Positions 58,822-64,000 of a stretch of DNA of 64,000 bases are shown piece by piece. This stretch comes from Akebia trifoliata (taxonomy: Eukaryota > Streptophyta > Magnoliopsida > Ranunculales > Lardizabalaceae). The notes below the pieces were generated by a model that saw only the letters and a list, made by a program, of their open reading frames with translations, searched no databases and was not told the origin of the DNA. The position numbers and the translations under genes are program-made. Location: NCBI GenBank assembly GCA_017979445.1, contig CM030717.1, positions 24,105,288 through 24,169,287 on the forward strand, given 5' to 3'. The stretch's first letter is position 1; each line of letters starts with the position of its first letter.

Positions 58822-59131
58822 CTATAAAGCAAAATCAACCACACAACTAAATGCTCCGGGTCGGGTCCAACCCAAAGTCATGAACCATGGACTCAAAATA
58901 ATGAATACCCAAGTGCACATTGCCAGTGTATCCACACGCTTAAAAACAAGTTGAGTAATACAACTAAAAAGGAATGGAGTCACTGCAACCAAGGCTGGCA
59001 GCCCAAGTATTGGCCAAGTTACAAATATAATTAATAAGGGGACGAACACCTTAAAGCCCACGATGAAGAAGGCAGAACATAGGTATTTATTCAGGCCTGT
59101 TATGAGACCCGCACCAATCGCAACAAGGACT
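58822..59131 (-). pseudogene. Captured fragment of an unidentified multi-pass membrane protein
   Basis: One open minus frame from about 59128 to a stop at 58822-58824 (about 102 codons). It encodes AIGAGLITGLNKYLCSAFFI, then VGFKVFVPLLIIFVTWPILG, LPALVAVTPFLFSCITQLVF and MCTWVFIILSPWFMTLGW, giving three or four hydrophobic segments with Gly/Pro-Leu turns. The hydrophobic pattern and unbroken frame differ from the element's usual coding. No gag, pol or env motif is present. A host origin is inferred from the company of three other host-like fragments in the same orientation. The protein family is not recognised. Confidence 0.5.
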
Positions 59132-59342
59132 CAAATCATGCTCCATTAACAGTGTCTTTTGGGTAAGCAAAATGAGTAGAATCGAAACAGAGTCACTGGC
59201 TGAGTTCACTCTTTGGAATGTTTCTTTTCTGATTTTATTTTATTTAAAAAAAATTTTGTGGGATAACAAATTCGGGGTGAACCTATTCAAGAAGTCATTC
59301 AATCGCTTCTCCAATAGACCAGAGACCGAGTGCGAAGTGCAA

Positions 59343-59443
59343 TCATGAAGGCTGATGCAGATTGGAATTAATGAAATCCCTGCAAGAACATGGCCGAGTT
59401 TGTCCTCTTTTTGACAGTGAATGTGAGTGCAGGTTACAGCTTT
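59343..59443 (-). pseudogene. Captured fragment resembling dolichyldiphosphatase N-terminus
   Basis: The minus frame encodes KAVTCTHIHCQKEDKLGHVL followed by AGISLIPICISL. This recalls the start of plant dolichyldiphosphatase (lipid phosphate phosphatase gamma), an ER membrane enzyme that recycles dolichyl diphosphate: KAVT, T-H, Q-K-x-D-K-L-G-H, ISLIP and ISL are in the same order. About 34 residues only, with no catalytic motif. After this the frame carries on into unrelated residues. An adjoining minus frame starting at 59520 (MSQTQDIEHIVLSKVKG) is not recognised. Confidence 0.55.
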
Positions 59444-59544
59444 GAGTTGATAACATGATCGAATCTGTAGACACCTTTGACTTTGGATAGGACGATGTGC
59501 TCGATGTCTTGGGTTTGACTCATTTTAACAGGAGAAGAAAGGGG

Positions 59545-59826
59545 TTATGGCAAGAGAGTTGGTGGTAACACAGGCGGAACATTTTTCGGAAACGTCTGAG
59601 TCGCTGCTGCTACAATCAAGCTTGATTTTCCTATCCCACTGTCTCCAGTAACAACGATACGAACATTTGTTCTGTCTCTTGAGGTTGTCTTTCCAGAAGA
59701 GTTCGCCATGAAAGCTAGAAAAAGAGAAAGAGAAACTCGGATGAAATACGAAACTGGTTCTCAGATTACAAGTGAGAGAAGAGATTTGGTCGAAAAGATG
59801 CAATAATGGATGACAGAAACCCTAAG
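59545..59826 (-). pseudogene. Captured first exon of a Miro-type GTPase with 5' leader
   Basis: Miro proteins are outer-mitochondrial-membrane GTPases that control mitochondrial movement and shape. The minus frame starts with ATG at 59709 and encodes 54 residues to a stop at 59545. It reads MANSSGKTTSRD, VRIVVTGDSGIGKSSLIVAA, then FPKNVPPVLPPTLLP. GDSGIGKS is an intact P-loop (G-x4-G-K-S), and NVPPVLPPT is a highly conserved Miro segment. 59710-59826 looks like a plant 5' leader (CTTAGGGTTTCTGTC start, TTTCTCTTTCTC stretch). The sequence ends where further GTPase motifs would follow, so only the first part is present. Confidence 0.75.
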
Positions 59827-60369
59827 CTCTTGGTGATGAAAGGGATGTGGGATAATCAAAACCTGCAGTACCTGATTCATCACAGATACTTTCCTGATGG
59901 GCATCAAAAGAATGACTAATTTTCTCACGTAACCGAGCCTTGGCACAGAAATAACCACCATTCTCCAGTTGGTTCTCATTGTAGATAAAGATAGTCCCTC
60001 TGTAAATTGCCTAACAATCGATTGTTTATCCTTCAATGGACCTTCCAAAGACACGGACTGCATCATTATGGTCTTCGTGTTCAGGTCTAAAGCAGTAAAC
60101 TTTTTATCGAAGTATCCATTCTTTATCTCATGGTGCTCAACAGTCACTAATACCACTTCATGCACGACATCTTTTAGAATCTGGAAGTTGTCATCCTCCA
60201 TACCTATGATCACACCAAAATCTTTCCGACCAAAGAAAACAAGGTCATGCAATTCAAAACCATCCCCTTTTGAAGTTCCTGACGTACCCTCTCCTTTGGT
60301 TGTCTTTTTACCACACTTAAAAAGACACTTTTTCTGTTGTTCACCATAAAGGTTTGACAGCCACTCCAT
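59827..60369 (-). pseudogene. Captured fragment of SPT5-like/KTF1-type KOW protein
   Basis: The minus frame from about 60369 encodes MEWLSNLYGEQQKKCLFKCG, a Lys/Gly linker, then FELHDLVFFGRKDFGVIIG and FDKKFTALDLNTKTI, then SLEGPLKDKQSIVRQ, a KOW-type segment. A one-base loss near 60006 shifts the frame; the next frame continues IYRGTIFIY, LENGGYFCAKARL and GTAGFDY..SLSSPRA. This order fits KOW domains of the SPT5 family and resembles plant KTF1/SPT5-like (RDM3), a factor of RNA-directed DNA methylation that binds Argonaute 4 and scaffold RNA. No intron is seen over about 540 bp. The GW/WG-rich tail of that protein is absent. Confidence 0.68.
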
Positions 60370-61336
60370 ATTATTAGATGCATCTTTACTAAAAGTCCTA
60401 AACTTCTGGAACTCCATGGCTGAAGGTAATACATTCTTTAGAGTTTAGGATTCTAGTTTGAACAATGTGAGGCATGGAGAGAGAGAGAGAGAGAAAGAAG
60501 AAGGGTGCGTTCCTTCTACGTGCTGTATTCTTCTTTCTCTTTTGAGAAGAAGATGGAAAATAGAAAGAAAAGCTTTCTGCTAACGGCACACCACTCAGCC
60601 AAAAAAAAACGTTAAGGATTTAACATGTAAAATTACATTTTTGCTAGGGGCACACCAACGCTTAACAGAACTTTTAAAAACCAGTATTTTTCTTTTTTTC
60701 TTGCTGCCAATGGACAGCACATTACCAAATTTTTTTTTTCTTACTACTTTTTTAAGCTTCTTTTTTTTGTCAATGGACAGCATACTAAATTTAAAAAAAA
60801 AAAAATAATAAATATAAAAACGTTATCGAAGAATGCACCGCACCTTTAAACAAATTTTTTATTTTATTTTATTTTTAAACAACGGTGCTTACAAATAGAA
60901 TCCTAAAAAAAAAGAAAAAAAATAAATAAATAAAAATTCAACATTAATCATCGTTCCCTCCTCAATTAAACTCCATGATCTCTTTAATTATTTAGGGTCA
61001 TTCTCAATAACCCTCGATTGAATCATAAGAACATTACGTGCCAAATAAAAACATTCAAAATTGAATCAATAGAGGATAACATAAAAAGAATAAAATTTAA
61101 AAATAGGCTATCAATCATTCTCATGTCCTTAACCTCCCGATGTCATGCTTTATTTGGGGGTTCTCCCAAATGTCCCTTAAACAAATCATAGCAATTAATC
61201 CAAACAACACCGAGAGAATGCAATAGTGCTAACAAATAATCGAATCAAGTAAACTAAAAACAAAAATAATAATAAAAAACTAGGTCTACATGGCAATATT
61301 CCCAAACTTGGGATTTTTCAAGTCTAATCCTCAAAA
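60370..61336 (-). other. B2 5' leader
   Basis: Near-identical to 49612-50566. It contains an ATG at 60417 (complement) whose frame (MEFQKFRTFSK) runs straight into the KOW fragment, so the leader and captured sequence form one open frame of 138 codons before the frameshift. Also a GA microsatellite at 60478-60500 and homopolymer runs. Confidence 0.75.
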
Positions 61337-61355
61337 GTCCCCAGTGGAGTCGCCA
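61337..61355 (-). other. Family B primer-binding site (B2)
   Basis: Complement TGGCGACTCCACTGGGGAC, identical to 50567-50585, directly next to the LTR start at 61357. Confidence 0.82.
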
Positions 61356-61356
61356 C

Positions 61357-63064
61357 TAAAAGCTCCCTCGACCCGCGGGGTGCGCGGATCAGCTTTTGAT
61401 CCTTAAGGTTTGGGAGTCGCCACCTAGTTATTACGGTCTAGGAACCGATTAATGACTCTAAATAGATAAAGAACTAATCTAGAATAGAAAATACTAGATT
61501 CGAGGATCATGTTACGGGGATGGAAGGTGTTAGGCACAAACCCCGCCCGGCCAAAGCCAGTCTCTACTAACTTCCCAAATAAGTTACATTGCTAAAAAAC
61601 TTAGAAAATAAAAAAAGTAAGAAATTATACCTTTCCGATAGCAAAAACCTTGTTCCCTCAGATCTGACAAAAACTACTCCTTGTACCGTATTCTTTACTT
61701 CGTTCTGTCTCCGGATTTGATTTCTGATCTCCGAGGCAAGGTATCTCCTTTTTTTATCTGAATTCTTCAAGTTTGTTATGGATTTTGAGGTGTTTTGGAA
61801 GGGCTTTTAGGTATTTTTTAGGCTAAAATCGAAGGAGGGATGTTAGGTAAGGAGTTGGGACTCCAAAACTAGGGTTTATGGGAGGCTAGGGGGCTTTTAG
61901 ACCTACTTCTCTTAGGGTTTTTGATTTTATACGAAAATAGAGTGTGAGGACTCCTATTTATAGATTTTTTTAAGGGTTGATTTAGATAGAATTAGTGTTT
62001 AATTAAAATTATTTTAGTTAAAGTTGAATTTTAGTTAGAATTGTTTTAGGTAGAATTGTATTTTAATTAGAATTGTTTTAGGTAGAGTTATATTTTAGTT
62101 AGAATTCTATTAAATAGAGTTATTATTTAATTAGAACTCTATTAGGGTTTTGACTTTTGGTCTTATTTGATTGACTTTAATATCTTGACCTTAGTCTTAT
62201 TTGATTGACTTTTAATATCTTAACTTTAGTCTTACTTGATTGATTTTAATACCTTGACTTTAGTCTTGCTTGGTTGACTTTAATTTTTTGGAGAACCCCC
62301 CTCTATTATATCTTTAATTCTTTGGACCCCCAAATGGACGGGTCCTTGAATAAATATCTTGCGAACTCTCAACAATTTTGCCTGAGAGCCTGATTGATTG
62401 ATTTTTTTAGTTTAAATTTTTAAATTAATTTCATTAATGTTTCACTTTAATTATTTAATATTTTATTTATTAGTTTCGAAATTTTTAATTATAAAAATTA
62501 TTAAATTACCGTTTTGCCCCCAGAGAGGACTTTTCGCTTTTTAAGTCGATTTTTTATGTTCCAGGATGTTTTAGAATCAATTTTTCGTAAGGAATTCAAT
62601 GAAAATATTATTTTGTGTCATTTATGAAAATTTTTATATGGAATGGTCGTGAACTTTATGAGGGGCATTTTTGTAATTTTGTCGAATTCTATGAAAATTG
62701 GTGAAATGATTTGTTTGATTTTGATTTGTTGTTTTATGTGTTTGAATAGCTTTTCCTAAGTATAATGTAGGCTCTAGTGATGTTTTAAGGTTAGGGGTAT
62801 TTAGGTAATTTGGTCATTTTTAGTGATTTTTATCATGAAGCTTCTTTTTTGTCTGGAAGATGATGATTTCTATGTTTCTAGGGTCGTATTTTCCTAGCGT
62901 AGCGTGGTTTCTAAGGTTTTGTCAGTTCGAGATACCTCATCCGGATTTCTAAAACATATCTGGTAACAGAATAAAACATTGGAATAATCATCCATCATTG
63001 GGAACCGTTGCGATCGGGTTGACGAGTTGATTAATCAGGCGGATGCAAAAATGGGGTGTCTACA
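61357..63064 (-). repeat. Family B 5' LTR (right of array)
   Basis: + strand TAAAAGCTCCCTCGACCCGC at the left (the TG is mutated to TA) and GGGGTGTCTACA at the right. TATA box complement at 61953-61964. Complete, unlike its partner at 50587. Its right flank (63065-63069, CTTTC) is not matched by the left flank of the array at 47103-47107 (CATGC). Confidence 0.9.
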
Positions 63065-64000
63065 CTTTCAAAATTTTATAAATTTTAACTTCTTTTGAAC
63101 CTCAATGGTCTTAAAAAAAATTGCTATCAAGAGGGTGACCTTAAATTTGGGAATCCCATTATCTTCAAGTTTGATAACAAAATGCGCCTACTTTAACAGG
63201 AAACATTGTATTGAACACATCTCGTAAAAAATACCCCTAGTATAAGGGGAAAACTACAAATCAAAGAAGAAAGAAAGTGCCCATTGTCTGAAGGTTCGAA
63301 ATATTTGATTATCACAAGCATAATAAAGATTCAACTTTTAATTTCGACTTTTATATTGAAGATCTTAAGTCAGACTCAAGAAAATGAAATATTTTCTTTC
63401 GAGATTCATTGTAGAATCCACCATTTTCTCTCTTGGTTCACTTGGAGAAGTAGAAAATATTCAGTTCAATCGTAGATGATGCTCATGACTTTTGAGTCTT
63501 TGCTTGGTTTAAGCTGGGTACTAAAACTTGGTTATTCAGACTTCTGATGTTTTGGCTCGAACCACCCTTTAGCTTATCAATTCTATGGAGATTTTCTTCT
63601 ATTTTTCTTTGTTGCCCTAACTTTTACCTAGATTGCCCTTTCAGGTTTTCAAACTAGCGAGCATGCTCTAACTTTTGCTTAGATTGCCTTTTCAGGTTTT
63701 CGATCTAGCGAGCTTTCTTTTTTCTTTTTTCTTTGCTCTAATTGTTATCAAGACCGTCCTTTTGGATTTTCAACCTTGCGAGCTTGTCTTAATTTTAGCC
63801 TAAGTCGCATTTTCGGATTTTCAACTTATCAAGCTCTTTTTTCTTTGTTCTAATTATTGCCAAGACCATCCTTTTGGATTTTCAACCTTGCGAGCTTGCC
63901 TTAATTTTTGCCTAAGTTGTCCTTTCGGATTTTCAACCTAGTAGGTCCCATTTTTTTTTCCATTTTGAACTTTTAGAGTTACTGCCTGATCAGGATTTGG
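63065..64000 (-). mobile_element. 3' region of a further family B copy (B3), continues outside window
   Basis: Aligns with 53465-54300 of B2 (CTATCAAGAGGGT, ACCTTAA.TTTGGG, TACCCCTAGTATAA, GATTATCACAAGC, ACTTCTGATGTTTTGGCTCG) at roughly 80-85 percent. It ends with six or more of the 57-62-bp repeats (63615-63945). B2's right LTR therefore lies in the 3' region of another family member. Confidence 0.75.

Larger units (their letters stand above)
52310..61356 (-). mobile_element. Family B long internal region (B2) with captured host gene fragments
   Basis: From right to left on the minus strand: primer site, leader, host gene fragments (60369-58822), unassigned spacer and repeats, integrase scraps (55460-54752), 3' region with minisatellites, and the truncated LTR. 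gag, protease, RT and RNase H are missing except a short pre-RT scrap. The element would have needed another Tat element's enzymes to move. Confidence 0.75.
36874..64000 (-). mobile_element. Tat-like Ty3/gypsy element A2, 5' end outside window
   Basis: On the minus strand, right to left: part of gag, linker, protease, RT, RNase H, archaeal-type RNase H, integrase, 3' region, polypurine tract and 3' LTR. The archaeal-type RNase H between the pol RNase H and integrase is the hallmark of the Tat lineage. A2 is the best-preserved pol in the window, yet has frameshifts. From 47108 rightwards it is replaced by family B elements, and its gag core and 5' LTR were not found, so they lie beyond 64000 or are lost. 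Confidence 0.72.

Noticed and set aside
59969..60349. Plus-strand 126-codon frame
   Set aside because: Antisense to the KOW-domain fragment and without known similarity.
59827..60417. A functional host KTF1/SPT5-like gene
   Set aside because: Only one fragment, with a frameshift, enclosed between a retrotransposon leader with primer site and other gene fragments.
47103..63069. Target-site duplication for the whole family B array
   Set aside because: Left flank CATGC and right flank CTTTC do not agree, so no duplication is claimed.
1..64000. tRNA, rRNA or small structured RNA genes
   Set aside because: No cloverleaf or rRNA-like sequence was noticed on reading; only primer-binding sites complementary to tRNA ends were found.

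Overview
The window is transposon-derived DNA from a large plant nuclear genome. It is AT-rich and contains no intact gene. Almost every base belongs to decayed LTR retrotransposons of three angiosperm lineages: Ty3/gypsy Tat-type (families A and B here), Ty3/gypsy Athila-type (family C) and Ty1/copia SIRE-type (family D). The captured gene pieces near the right end have plant-type sequences (SPT5-like/KTF1, Miro GTPase, dolichyldiphosphatase). The species cannot be told from the sequence. The lineage and family names come from recognising motifs, not from a search.

Left half, + strand (1-35147): a copia element D (pol 28308-29390, extra ORF 29900-31297, 3' LTR 31938-35147) is split in its RT by a Tat-like element A1. 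A1 runs off the left edge and ends at 28307. A1 carries a gag pseudogene (1-2990) but no recognisable pol. A1 is itself invaded three times: by an antisense solo copia LTR (225-2219, target duplication CCCCC), by Athila element C-I (4552-~15030, 3' end lost) and by Athila element C-II (17703-27965, inside the A1 3' LTR, target duplication TATAA/TATAG). C-I in turn holds a solo LTR of family B (7298-9032, target duplication CTCCC).

Middle (35148-36873): unassigned DNA leads into the start of a FAR1/MULE-type coding region. This is cut off by the 3' LTR of a second Tat element.

Right half, - strand (36874-64000): Tat element A2 has its 3' LTR at 36874-38961, followed (reading right) by INT, archaeal-type RNase H, RT/RNase H, protease and the gag-pro linker up to 47107. 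There it is broken by family B sequence. Family B forms an LTR-internal-LTR-internal-LTR array: LTRs at 47108-48644, 50587-52309 and 61357-63064. The short left internal region is a deletion derivative of the long right one. The right internal region has only integrase scraps of pol. Near its 5' end it carries fragments of several unrelated host genes in the element's own orientation (58822-60369): a KOW-domain piece resembling the RNA-directed DNA methylation factor KTF1/SPT5-like, a first coding exon resembling the mitochondrial Miro GTPase, a piece resembling dolichyldiphosphatase, and an unidentified multi-pass membrane protein piece. This multi-gene capture is the most interesting content of the window. 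Beyond 63064 lies the 3' untranslated region of a further family B copy.

No tRNA, rRNA, CRISPR or intact protein-coding gene was seen. All pol and gag reading frames carry stops and frameshifts.
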